From positions 806,001-870,000 of the forward strand of contig NZ_CP146242.1 in assembly GCF_037039395.1 (NCBI RefSeq): 64,000 nucleotides of DNA, in the 5' to 3' direction. A program made the position numbers and the translations under genes. Origin of the DNA: Agrobacterium vitis (GTDB lineage Bacteria > Pseudomonadota > Alphaproteobacteria > Rhizobiales > Rhizobiaceae). Below, piece by piece: positions 46,248 through 54,787 of the stretch. Every line of letters starts with the position of its first letter. Position 1 is the first letter of the stretch. The notes beneath the pieces were generated by a model. It ran no database searches. It saw nothing but the letters and a program-made list of their open reading frames with translations, and was not told where the DNA came from.

Positions 46248-47447
46248 ATGACTTTCAACCTTAGGCAGTCACTGGTGATGGTGCGGGCAAATCTCTATAG
46301 TTTGCCGCGGCGCCTGCCGATTTCCCTTTCGATGATCCTTTCAATCGCGCTGGTCGTTTGTGTCCTCGCCGGCTTTCTGTCCATGGCAAGAGGTTTCGAA
46401 AAAGCTCTGCGCAGTGCAGGATCGCCTTCCGTTGCGGCTGTCCTGGGCGGCGGCACCAATCAGGAGACCGGCTCCGATATCCCAACATCCGTTATCCGCA
46501 CGCTGGAAGCCAAAATAAACGATATAGGTGTCGCACGCAGCAGCGACGGTGCGCTCATGCTCTCTCGTGAGATTGTGGTGACCGTGGATGTCAAGCCTGA
46601 CAAAGCTGCGGTCGGACGCACAATCGCATTGCGTGGCATGGACGCGGCGGGAATGTCGATCCGTGATAATATTTCGCTGTCTACAGGGCGGCCTTTCAAA
46701 TCCGGCGCGCGCGAGATTGTCGTTGGTGATCGCTTTGCCCGTGAGTTGGGATTACATACGGGTGATATGGTTCGGCTCGGGACGGTCAACTGGACCGTTG
46801 TCGGGCAATTCTCCGCGCAAGGCAGCGCCTTTGAATCTGAAATATGGGCCGACCTCGATGCAATTCGTTCAGCGTTTGATCGTCAGGGACAGGTCCAAAG
46901 TCTACGACTACGCTTGTTTAGCCCGACATCTCTTCCAGCTCTTCAAAACGAACTCGCAACAATAACCACAACGCCGCTGATCGCTGTTTCGGAAGCTGAT
47001 CTTTATGCGGCGCAATCGGGCCGAACAGCCAGCCTGATACGGCTGTTCGGCTGGCCTCTTGCAATCTTGATGGCAATCGGCGCCACAGCAGGTGCGTTAA
47101 ACACCATGATGAATTCTGTTTCTGATCGTAAGGTGGAAATCGCAACCTTTAGAGCTTTGGGTTTTACGCGTTTCTCGGCATTCATCGGAACCTGGACTGA
47201 GGCCGTTCTACTTGCTGCAATCGGTGTGATATGCGGCCTGGCAATATCATGGCTGGTCTTCAATGGATGGCAAGCCAGCACGATCGGCGCGAATGACGCT
47301 CGGATGGCGTTTCAGTTAGCGGTTACCAGCGACGTCGCGTTCGTCGCTGGAGCGCTAGGGCTTACAATCGGCGTCATAGGTGGGGCATTACCAGCGATCA
47401 CTGCCACAAGGCTTCCTATAGCAACAGCTCTAAGGTCGAACAGATAG
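46248..47447 (+). CDS. FtsX-type ABC exporter permease 2
   Basis: A 399-residue partner of the preceding permease with the same topology. An N-terminal helix (LSMILSIALVVCVLAGFLS), an extended periplasmic domain and three C-terminal helices are present. The coupling segment is DRKVEIATFRALGFTRF. Two different permeases with one ATPase and an adaptor resemble export systems for lipids, glycolipids or peptides, not the homodimeric MacB. The cargo is not evident. A repeat and a decayed phosphopantetheinyl transferase follow directly. Confidence 0.88.
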   Translation: MTFNLRQSLVMVRANLYSLPRRLPISLSMILSIALVVCVLAGFLSMARGFEKALRSAGSPSVAAVLGGGTNQETGSDIPTSVIRTLEAKINDIGVARSSDGALMLSREIVVTVDVKPDKAAVGRTIALRGMDAAGMSIRDNISLSTGRPFKSGAREIVVGDRFARELGLHTGDMVRLGTVNWTVVGQFSAQGSAFESEIWADLDAIRSAFDRQGQVQSLRLRLFSPTSLPALQNELATITTTPLIAVSEADLYAAQSGRTASLIRLFGWPLAILMAIGATAGALNTMMNSVSDRKVEIATFRALGFTRFSAFIGTWTEAVLLAAIGVICGLAISWLVFNGWQASTIGANDARMAFQLAVTSDVAFVAGALGLTIGVIGGALPAITATRLPIATALRSNR

Positions 47448-47479
47448 TTTTTTCCTGGTGGCTCGAACGTTGGGTCTAC

Positions 47480-47584
47480 TGCATAATTCTTTAAACCGGA
47501 ATCGGTTTAAAGAGAAAATTATGCAGCAGATATAAAGCGCTACAGCGAACCTTTGTGCGCCATATATGGCGCACGGCGCTGTAG
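47480..47584. repeat. Two adjacent palindromic elements after the exporter operon
   Basis: The first (47480-47525) has arms TGCATAATTCTTTAAACCG and CGGTTTAAAG-AGAA-AATTATGCA, the right arm with four extra bases. The second (47540-47584) has outer arms CTACAGCG / CGCTGTAG and an inner exact 20-bp palindrome GTGCGCCATATATGGCGCAC at 47555-47574. The inner 18 bp equals the core of the palindrome at 43007-43042. Confidence 0.85.
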
Positions 47585-47589
47585 GCGAT

Positions 47590-47903
47590 GTGCAGGTTTG
47601 GCATCTTTCTGCTGACTGCTCTTCAACATTCAGAACCGTGAAGCTTTCTATGGAGGAGCACCGACGCGCAAATCCGCCTGGTTGATCAGCAACACCGCGC
47701 TGTTTATGCTCTTGTCCACTGCTCTTTGTGCCCAATCTTAGCCGCCTATCCTGGCTGGGACGACGTCAAGACTAGACTTCCGCCTAAGCCATTCAGGGGA
47801 ACGTGCCATTATTGTCGTCACGCACGCGGCCCAAATTGGAGTTGATATCGAGCCGCTGCGGGCAAACCGGCGGCTCGATGCAGTCGCGAAAAGGTTCTTT
47901 GCG
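47590..47903 (+). pseudogene. Decayed Sfp-type 4'-phosphopantetheinyl transferase
   Basis: Three consecutive frames read as one phosphopantetheinyl transferase. Frame 1 from GTG 47590 gives VQVWHLSADCSS and LSMEEHRRAN, typical of the N-terminus. Frame 2 (from about 47678) gives LVDQQHRAVYALVHC. Frame 3 (from about 47775) gives FRLSHSGERAIIVVTHAAQ, then IGVDIEPLRANR and AVAKRFFA, matching the conserved LSHS, (V/I)G(V/I)D(I/V)E and RFF segments. At least two frameshifts separate these parts, and the gene is cut off before the usual W/F-x-x-K-E segment by a RIME-like element. Such enzymes activate carrier proteins of polyketide, peptide or fatty-acid synthases. No carrier protein is visible in the window. 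Confidence 0.75.
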
Positions 47904-47943
47904 CTACAGTGCCGTACAGAGAACCGGTTCACACTTTTCAGTC
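47904..47943. repeat. RIME-like half-element truncating the transferase remnant
   Basis: GAGAACCGGTTCACACTTTTC matches the conserved half of the elements at 7160, 14575 and 24155. It starts where similarity to the phosphopantetheinyl transferase ends. Confidence 0.5.
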
Positions 47944-47984
47944 CAAAATCAATACCGTTCGCGTTCAGGCGTCAGCGACCTTCC

Positions 47985-49055
47985 TCACACCACATGCGGC
48001 TTGTAGATCAGCCAATCCTTCGGCACATAGCTGTTTTCTGTCACGCCATAGAGCGTCACCGTATCGCCACCGGAGGATTTTGAGGCTGTCAGGGCGCGTT
48101 CGGAATAGGTCATCAGGTCGAAGGCATTGGGGGCCTGTTCGGAGAGGCAGATGCCGAAAGACATGGTGAGCGCGGCAAGCGAGCCGTTGGAACCGGCATT
48201 GACCACGGCGGTGGCCTTCAGCTTGACGCGCACCGCATTGACGATGCGGCTGATTTCGTCCTGGTCTGACGTGTAGAACAACAGGCCGAAACGGCTGCCG
48301 TCGAAGCGGCAGGCAAGGTCGTCCTTGCCGGCCACGGCCTTCACCACCTTGGCAATCTGCTTGATGAAGCGCTCGGTCACCGTCGGGCCAAGATGATCGG
48401 CGAGCTTGGCGAAATCGTCGATTTCACCGACCGCCAGACCGCACAGCGTCGGCAGAGCCGGATTGGCATAGACTTTTGCCAGCGCTTTGTTGAAGGCGCG
48501 GCGGCTGCCCATGCCGGTCAGCGGATCGACGAATTTCGCCTGTTCCACCTGATCGGCCTCGCGCTGTACATCGGCGAGCTGCTCGGTCTTTTCCACCACG
48601 GTTTTGACGACATTGCTGTTTTCGGCAACGCGCTGGTCGGTGGCGGCCTTCAGCGCCTGGATGGAGCGGCTCAGTTCCGGATTGCCGAGATCGGTGTCGG
48701 TCAGGATGCCCTTGGTGGCATCACCGATCAGCCGGCCATAATCGGTCAGCGACAGTTTTTCCTGGTTGAGCAGGCTGATGAAGCTGCTCATTTCGGCGCG
48801 TACCTTGTTATTGTGGCGGGCGAGAAGTCCGTCCTCATGATGGTGGGGCAGGTATTTGCGACCGAGCGCGTCCAGCGCATCCTGGGTCTTGACCTTGCCG
48901 AGCGCGATGAACTCGCGCACCAGATCCGGATTGCTGCCGGAATAGGCTTCATAGACCAGTTCGTAATTGCGCGGCAGGCCCTCGATCCCCATCTGATGCA
49001 TGGCTGTCGCTACACGCAGCGCAATGCTGGAGGCCGGATTTTTCATAGGCTGCAT
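47985..49055 (-). CDS. GGDEF-domain protein with degenerate active site
   Basis: A 356-residue soluble protein. Residues 1-165 are a helical region of unknown role (GLPRNYELVYEAYSGSNPDL). A C-terminal GGDEF fold opens with DPLTGMGSRRAFNKAL. The signature R-x-GGDEF is replaced by CRFDGSRFGLLFY, which lacks the glycines and acidic residue needed for cyclic-di-GMP synthesis. It is more likely a receptor or scaffold than an enzyme. The start at 49055 has GGGGAAG six bases upstream. Confidence 0.85.
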   Translation of the reverse strand: MQPMKNPASSIALRVATAMHQMGIEGLPRNYELVYEAYSGSNPDLVREFIALGKVKTQDALDALGRKYLPHHHEDGLLARHNNKVRAEMSSFISLLNQEKLSLTDYGRLIGDATKGILTDTDLGNPELSRSIQALKAATDQRVAENSNVVKTVVEKTEQLADVQREADQVEQAKFVDPLTGMGSRRAFNKALAKVYANPALPTLCGLAVGEIDDFAKLADHLGPTVTERFIKQIAKVVKAVAGKDDLACRFDGSRFGLLFYTSDQDEISRIVNAVRVKLKATAVVNAGSNGSLAALTMSFGICLSEQAPNAFDLMTYSERALTASKSSGGDTVTLYGVTENSYVPKDWLIYKPHVV

Positions 49056-49263
49056 CGGATGCTTCCCCACATCGAATCATTGATTGCCCGCAGAGTAGCG
49101 CGACACTTCTTTCTTTCGGTTACAGCTGTATTTAAAATTTTACGGATTGGTGAAGAGACAGTGAAAAGCAAGCCTGCAAGATGGAAGCGCGTTCATAAAA
49201 GTCATTTGCTCCCGGGGCCGGGTCAGGCTATTTCACCGGTGAAACAGCGGCAATCAGGCAGGC

Positions 49264-50235
49264 ATGGCACAGCGTCTCTCAGTCATCACATCCCCGGAAC
49301 CGGCCATCCGCGCCGCCTTGCCCCTGCTTGAGGCCGGCGAAGTGATCGCCATGCCGACCGAGACCGTCTATGGCCTGGCGGCGGATGCCACCAATCCGCA
49401 GGCCATCGCTCGAATTTACGAGACCAAGGGTCGCCCACAGTTCAATCCGCTGATCTGCCATGTCGCCGATCTCGCCATGGCCGAGCACTACGGCATTTTC
49501 GATCCCTTGTCGCGGCAATTGGCGGAGCGGTTCTGGCCGGGGCCGCTGACGCTGATCGTGCCGCTTGCGCCAGATTCTGGCATTCATCCGCTGGCAACTG
49601 CCGGGCTGGACACGGTCGGCCTGCGCATGCCCCTGGGCTTTGCCGCCACGCTGATTGCTGCCTTTGGCAAGCCGCTGGCCGCCCCAAGCGCCAATACATC
49701 GGGCAAGATCAGCCCGACCACGGCTGCCCATGTCGAGGAGGATCTAGGGGCAAAAATCCCGCTGATCCTCGATGCCGAGGCAGCGGGCGTCGGGGTTGAA
49801 TCCACCATCCTGAAGGTGGAAGATGGCCAGATCCGGCTGCTGCGGCCCGGTGGGCTTTCGGTGGAGGCCGTGGAAGAGGCGACAGGATTGCGGGTGATCC
49901 GCCCGCAAAAGGCAGGCGCGATCATCGAGGCGCCGGGCATGTTGGCCTCCCATTATGCCCCGGAGGCTGCTGTGCGGCTGAATGTGACCTCGGTTATTGC
50001 CGATGAGGCGGTGATCACTTTTGGCTCTGCCGTCCCGCAAGGGCTTGAAAAGGCGGCACTCGTGCTCAATTTGAGTGCCAGCGGCGACCTCACTGAAGCC
50101 GCCGCCAATCTGTTCAGCTTCATGAAAAGGGCCGATGCCAGCGGCGCTGCCCGCATTGCCTTCACCGCCATTCCCACCCATGGGCTGGGAGATGCAATCA
50201 ATGACCGGCTGGAGCGGGCCGCTGCGCCACGATGA
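49264..50235 (+). CDS. L-threonylcarbamoyladenylate synthase, Sua5 type
   Basis: Makes threonylcarbamoyl-AMP from threonine, bicarbonate and ATP for the t6A37 modification of ANN-decoding tRNAs. The 323-residue length identifies the two-domain Sua5 form. The YrdC domain covers residues 12-200 (PTETVYGLAADAT, KGRPQFNPLICHV, APSANTSGKISPT, VESTILK). A C-terminal Sua5 domain follows the linker GMLASHYAPEA. It lies 36 bp upstream of the dehydrogenase gene on the same strand. Confidence 0.92.
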   Translation: MAQRLSVITSPEPAIRAALPLLEAGEVIAMPTETVYGLAADATNPQAIARIYETKGRPQFNPLICHVADLAMAEHYGIFDPLSRQLAERFWPGPLTLIVPLAPDSGIHPLATAGLDTVGLRMPLGFAATLIAAFGKPLAAPSANTSGKISPTTAAHVEEDLGAKIPLILDAEAAGVGVESTILKVEDGQIRLLRPGGLSVEAVEEATGLRVIRPQKAGAIIEAPGMLASHYAPEAAVRLNVTSVIADEAVITFGSAVPQGLEKAALVLNLSASGDLTEAAANLFSFMKRADASGAARIAFTAIPTHGLGDAINDRLERAAAPR

Positions 50236-50271
50236 TGGTTTGCGGCGAGAGAATAACAAGGACGAGACGCC

Positions 50272-51702
50272 ATGACTGACATGCCCCTTTCCGCCGCCCT
50301 GCTCGACCGTTTCATCGCCATCGTCGGCCCCGCCCATGCACTGACCGCTCAGGCTGATATCACGCCCTATCTCACCGAAAATCGTGGCCTTTACCACGGC
50401 GCCTCCCCGCTGGTGCTGAAGCCCGGTTCGACCGAAGAGGTCTCGAAAATCCTGGCGCTGGCCAGCGAGACGAAAAGCCCGATCGTGCCGGTCAGTGGCG
50501 GCACCGGCCTGGTCGGCGGACAGGTGCCGCGCGATAATTCCAGCGATATCCTGCTGTCGTTGGAGCGGATGAACAAGGTGCGCGAGGTCGATCCGGTCGG
50601 CAATGTGATCGTCGCCGATGCGGGCTGCATTCTGGCCGACATTCAGAAGGCAGCCGCAGACGTCAACCGGCTGTTTCCGCTGTCGCTCGGTTCGGAAGGC
50701 TCCTGCCGGATCGGCGGCAATCTCGCCACCAATGCCGGCGGCACCGCCGTGCTGGTCTATGGCAATATGCGCCAGCTGTGCCTGGGCCTCGAAGTCGTGC
50801 TGCCGACCGGCGAGATCTGGAATGGCTTGCGGCGGCTGAAAAAGGACAATAGCGGCTACGACCTGCGCGACCTGTTTATCGGCGCGGAAGGCACGCTCGG
50901 GGTGATTACCGGCGCCGTGCTGAAGCTTTATCCGCAGCCGCTTGGCCATGAAGTGGGTTTCGTCGGGTTGAAATCGCCGGTGGAAGCTTTGGCGCTGTTT
51001 GAAAAGGCCAGCGCGCTCTGCGGCCCGGCGCTGACCGGCTTCGAGCTGATCCCGCGCATCGGCATAGACTTCACCAGCCGCCATATTCCAGGCGTCCGCG
51101 ATCCGCTCACCTCGGCGCATGATTGGTATGTGCTGATCGATATTTCCACTTCCGATGCGGCGGAGACGGCGAAAACCATGCTGCAAACGGTGCTGGAACA
51201 GGGTTTTGAAGCGGGACTGATCGAAGATGCCGTGGTCGCCGGTTCGGTCGCCCAGCAAAAGGCGCTCTGGCACATGCGCGAAAGCATGTCGGATGCGCAA
51301 AAGCCGGAAGGCGGTTCAATCAAGCATGATGTTTCGGTGCCAATTGCCCGGGTTCCCGCCTTCATGCGGGAAGCGAAAGAGGCGGTGCTCGCCGCCATGC
51401 CGGGTGCGCGGGTCTGCGCGTTCGGCCATCTGGGCGATGGCAATATCCATTACAACATCAGCCAGCCCATCGGCGCCGACAAGGCGCAGTTCATTGGCCG
51501 CTGGCGCGAGATCAATAAAGTCGTGCATGATATCGTCCGCGCCCATGGCGGCTCGATTTCGGCCGAACATGGGGTCGGCCAGCTGAAACGCCAGGAACTG
51601 GCGCAGACAAGACCGGACATCGAAACCGCGCTGATGACCCGCATCAAACAGGCCTTCGACCCCGCTGGCATCATGAACCCGGGCAAAGTGGTGCCCGGCT
51701 GA
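50272..51702 (+). CDS. FAD-linked 2-hydroxyacid dehydrogenase (D-2-hydroxyglutarate/D-lactate type)
   Basis: A 476-residue flavoprotein of the FAD-binding-4/FAD-oxidase-C family. The N-terminal FAD domain shows PVSGGTGLVGGQVP and GGNLATNAGGTAVLVYGNMR (pyrophosphate loop), and GAEGTLGVITGAVLKL closes it. The C-terminal domain carries the metal-site region GHLGDGNIHYN and ISAEHGVGQLKR. Similar enzymes oxidise D-2-hydroxyglutarate, D-lactate or glycolate, and the substrate is not decided here. Its stop shares one base with the ATG of modE. Confidence 0.88.
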   Translation: MTDMPLSAALLDRFIAIVGPAHALTAQADITPYLTENRGLYHGASPLVLKPGSTEEVSKILALASETKSPIVPVSGGTGLVGGQVPRDNSSDILLSLERMNKVREVDPVGNVIVADAGCILADIQKAAADVNRLFPLSLGSEGSCRIGGNLATNAGGTAVLVYGNMRQLCLGLEVVLPTGEIWNGLRRLKKDNSGYDLRDLFIGAEGTLGVITGAVLKLYPQPLGHEVGFVGLKSPVEALALFEKASALCGPALTGFELIPRIGIDFTSRHIPGVRDPLTSAHDWYVLIDISTSDAAETAKTMLQTVLEQGFEAGLIEDAVVAGSVAQQKALWHMRESMSDAQKPEGGSIKHDVSVPIARVPAFMREAKEAVLAAMPGARVCAFGHLGDGNIHYNISQPIGADKAQFIGRWREINKVVHDIVRAHGGSISAEHGVGQLKRQELAQTRPDIETALMTRIKQAFDPAGIMNPGKVVPG

Positions 51703-52100
51703 TGGCCGACACAGTGCCTTCCCACGACAATCCAAACCCGGCATCGGACAAGGTGCTGTTTCGGATCGATCTGGCCAATGGCGCACGGCTTGGGCCGGGC
51801 AAGGTGCAATTGCTACAGCTGATCGGCCAGCATGGCTCGATCCGCTCGGCGGGCGTTGCCATGGGCATGTCCTATCGCCGCGCCTGGCTTTTGGCCGATG
51901 AAATCAACCGAATGTTCAGGGAGCCCTCCATCGCCACCCGCCATGGCGGCAAAAGCGGCGGCGGCGCTATCCTGACACCCTTTGGCGCGGCTCTGCTGGC
52001 TCGGGCGCAAGCCATGGATGCCGCTATCCGTGCGACTCTGGTCGAGGATCTCGCCTGGCTGGAGGCGATGGCGGCGACAGAGTTGGTGCCAACTGAGTGA
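51702..52100 (+). CDS. modE: ModE-like winged-helix molybdate regulator (DNA-binding domain only)
   Basis: A 132-residue protein corresponding to the N-terminal DNA-binding half of ModE. GPGKVQLLQLIGQHGSIRSA leads into the helix-turn-helix (GVAMGMSYRRAWLLADEIN), then the wing region GGKSGGGAILTPFG. The C-terminal molybdate-binding (TOBE) domains are absent, so molybdate sensing must come from elsewhere or be lost. It faces modABC, and a Mo-box-like site is upstream of modA. Start ATG overlaps the previous stop by one base. Confidence 0.85.
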   Translation: MADTVPSHDNPNPASDKVLFRIDLANGARLGPGKVQLLQLIGQHGSIRSAGVAMGMSYRRAWLLADEINRMFREPSIATRHGGKSGGGAILTPFGAALLARAQAMDAAIRATLVEDLAWLEAMAATELVPTE

Positions 52101-52130
52101 TGTAGCAGGCCCTCATACGAAGGCCCTGGT

Positions 52131-53224
52131 TCAGCCCAAAGGATCCGTCCGTATCCGATAAACACCTCCCGCCTCTACCGAGACCGCCTTGAACAGCACC
52201 GAAACCGGCTTGCCAAGCGCCAGATCCAGGGCGGCCAGCGAGCGACGAGTAATTTCGGCGTCGATGACCTGACCGGAGCAATCGACCCTGACGACGATGC
52301 CGGGGCCTGTTTCGAAAATAGCTGTCACCTTGCCTGACAAACGGTTGAGGGTGGAAAGCTGACCCGTATCCCCTGTCGCCAGCACCAGATCGCTGGCGGC
52401 GACGAACAGGCGGATCGGGGTGCCAATGGGTAGATCGGCATATTTCAGGTAGAGCAAACCCGCAGGGCTTGTCGCCAGCGTCAGGCCTTCTTCACGGGCG
52501 TGGCCGGTGACATGGGCATGCAGGAAGCTGCCGGGGCGGCTGTCGCCGAACCTTGGGAGATGAACCAAAGCCCCCTCGCCCGCGTCCACCCTTGTCGCAC
52601 GGCCTTTGGTCATCGTGACCACCCGGCTGGCCAACCGGGTGACTTCCTCGACCGCATGGCTGACATAGAGGATTGGCACCCCCGCCTCATCACGAATCCG
52701 CTCGATATAGGGCAGGATCTGCGCCTTGAGGGCGCCATCCAGCGCCGATAGGGGTTCGTCCATCAACAGAAGCTTCGGGCTGGTCATCAGGGCGCGGGCA
52801 ATGGCCACCCGCTGCTTTTCTCCCCCGACAGCCCATTAGGCGCACGGTCCAGCAGATCGGTGATCCCCAGCAGATCGCAGATCCGGGACAAGTCTTCCCG
52901 CCGCTCGGCTTTCGGGGTGAAATACCGGCCATAGGTGAGATTGGCCCGCACGCTCAGATGCGGGAAAAGCCGCGCCTCCTGGAAGACATAGCCGATCCGG
53001 CGGCGATGCGGCGGCAGGAAGACACCGCTCTGCGCATCGCTCCAAACCCTATCGTCGAAGGTGATCCTTCCCTGGTCAGGGCGGATCAACCCGGCCACCG
53101 CATTGATCATCGTGGTCTTGCCCGATCCGGACGGACCAAACAGCACCGTCAACCCCGGCCCCAGCTGAAGATCGGCTTCAAGATCAAACGTTCCCTGGCG
53201 GTGGTGGATATCGATTTCCAACAT
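52131..53224 (-). pseudogene. modC: Molybdate ABC transporter ATPase, frameshifted at the signature motif
   Basis: The 5' part (from ATG 53224) encodes a normal ATPase start with Walker A GPSGSGKTT and FQEARLFPHLSVRANLTYG. The frame breaks at NGLSGEKSSGW. The other frame resumes with MAIARALMTSPKLLLMDEPLSALD (Walker B), YVSHAVEEV and a C-terminal TOBE/Mop domain. Adding one G to the five-base run at 52822-52826 restores LSGGEKQRVAIARAL exactly. If real, molybdate uptake by this system is dead; if an error, the gene is intact. It overlaps modB by one base. Confidence 0.88.
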
Positions 53225-53919
53225 CAGCCCGCCATCCGCACGGTCAGCCGCCGGGTCAGCAGCTCGGATGCGAGCAGCGCCAGCAGCGAAAGAACGACGG
53301 AAACCAGCGTCAGCCGCAACGCGCCGGCATCGCCGCCCGGCACCTGGGTATAGGTGTAGATGGCGGCGGACAGGGTCTGGGTTTCGCCGGGTATATTCGA
53401 CACGAAGGTAATCGTCGCGCCAAACTCACCCATCGCCTTGGCAAAGGCCAGCACCGCACCGGCTGCGATGCCAGGCAGGATTAGCGGCAGGGTAACGGTG
53501 AAGAACACCATGATCGGCGATGCGCCGAGCGTCGCCGCTGCCGTTTCCAGCTTGCGGTCCACCCCGTCCAGCGACAGGCGGATGGCGCGCACCATCAAGG
53601 GAAAGCCCATGATGCCGGAGGCGAGCGCCGCCCCCGTCCAACGGAAGGAAAACACCAGGCCGAACCATTGATCCAGAAAGGCACCCACCGCACCACGCCG
53701 CCCGAAGGTGATCAGCAGCAGATAGCCAGTCACGACCGGCGGCAGGATCAACGGCAGATGCACCAGCCCGTCCAGCAGGCTGCGGCCCAGAAAGGAGGTT
53801 CGCGACAGCAACCAGGCCATACCGACGCCAAGCGGCAGCGAGACGGCAACAGCCGTCAGCGCCACTTTCAGGCTGAGCAGGATCGCGGTGATTTCGTCAG
53901 CGGAGAGCGCGTCGATCAT
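53224..53919 (-). CDS. modB: Molybdate ABC transporter permease
   Basis: A 231-residue inner-membrane permease with about five helices (LSLKVALTAVAVSLPLGVGM, LILPPVVTGYLLLI). The EAA loop is RAIRLSLDGVDRKLETAAATLGAS, followed by FVSNIPGETQTLSAAIYTY, which is typical of ModB. It couples with ModC in the cytoplasm. It lies 31 bp after modA and overlaps modC by one base. Confidence 0.93.
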   Translation of the reverse strand: MIDALSADEITAILLSLKVALTAVAVSLPLGVGMAWLLSRTSFLGRSLLDGLVHLPLILPPVVTGYLLLITFGRRGAVGAFLDQWFGLVFSFRWTGAALASGIMGFPLMVRAIRLSLDGVDRKLETAAATLGASPIMVFFTVTLPLILPGIAAGAVLAFAKAMGEFGATITFVSNIPGETQTLSAAIYTYTQVPGGDAGALRLTLVSVVLSLLALLASELLTRRLTVRMAG

Positions 53920-53950
53920 GGCTCAACGGGCCACAGGTCGACGGGTTTTG

Positions 53951-54769
53951 TCAATTGGTCTTCGCCAACACCGTAAACCCGGCAGTCCTGAACACATCCG
54001 CAGCTTTCCGTTGTTGCAGATAGGCCAGAAAAGCCTTGGCATCGGGATTGGTGGAGGCCTTCAGCACCGCTGCCGGATAGACGATGGCCGGATGGGAATT
54101 TTCGGGGAACCGGTCAAGGATTTTCACGCCTGGATCAACCTTGGCATCGGTTTCATAGACGATGCCGAACGGTGCTTCCTGACGCGACACCAGCAGCAGT
54201 GCGGCGCGGACATTGTCCGCCTGCGCAACCTTGTCCTTGACACTCGCCCACACCCCGAGATTTTCCAGCGCTGCCTTGCCGTAGACACCGGCGGGCACCG
54301 AGGAAACATTGCCCATAGCCAGCCGCTCATCCCCCAGAAGCCCGGCCAGATCGAAACCAGAGGCGATTTTTGTCGTGATCGTCGACGAAGACGCCGTCAC
54401 CAGCACGATCCGGTTGCCCAAGAGGTTGACGCGGCTGCCCGGCACGAGTTCGCCACCCTTGTCGAGATGGTCCATCCAGTTGAGGTCGGCGGAGACGAAC
54501 AGGTCGGCGGGAGCGCCCTCATCGATCTGTTTTGCCAGCGCCGAGGAGGCGGCAAAGGACAGCTTGACCTCCCGGCCGGTCTCAGCCTTCCATTCGTCGG
54601 CAATCTTGCTCATGGTTTCCTTCAGGCTGGCGGCGGCAAAGACCGTCAGGCTCTGGTCGGCGGCAAAGGCCTGAGGGGCGACGAAGAGGATCAAAGCCGT
54701 CAAGACCGCCAGCAGCCGTTCCATGCTTGTCGCTCTGGCTTTAGCCATCATTTTCCAACCTGCCTTCAT
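53951..54769 (-). CDS. modA: Molybdate-binding periplasmic protein
   Basis: A 272-residue solute-binding protein with a signal peptide (ERLLAVLTALILFVAPQAFA, cleavage before ADQSLTVF). The ModA core is clear: LTVFAAASLKETMSKIAD, SFAASSALAKQIDEGAPADL, FVSADLNWMDHLDK, and the C-terminal VYPAAVLKAS and FLAYLQQRKAADVF. It captures molybdate or tungstate in the periplasm. The ATG at 54769 has AAGGGA seven bases upstream, the best of several in-frame starts. A Mo-box-like palindrome is immediately upstream. Confidence 0.93.
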   Translation of the reverse strand: MKAGWKMMAKARATSMERLLAVLTALILFVAPQAFAADQSLTVFAAASLKETMSKIADEWKAETGREVKLSFAASSALAKQIDEGAPADLFVSADLNWMDHLDKGGELVPGSRVNLLGNRIVLVTASSSTITTKIASGFDLAGLLGDERLAMGNVSSVPAGVYGKAALENLGVWASVKDKVAQADNVRAALLLVSRQEAPFGIVYETDAKVDPGVKILDRFPENSHPAIVYPAAVLKASTNPDAKAFLAYLQQRKAADVFRTAGFTVLAKTN

Positions 54770-54787
54770 CCCGTATTCCCTTAGGTT

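Noticed and set aside
48393..49331. 312-codon forward frame antisense to the GGDEF protein
   Set aside because: Antisense shadow; it also runs into the start of the Sua5-type gene in another frame.
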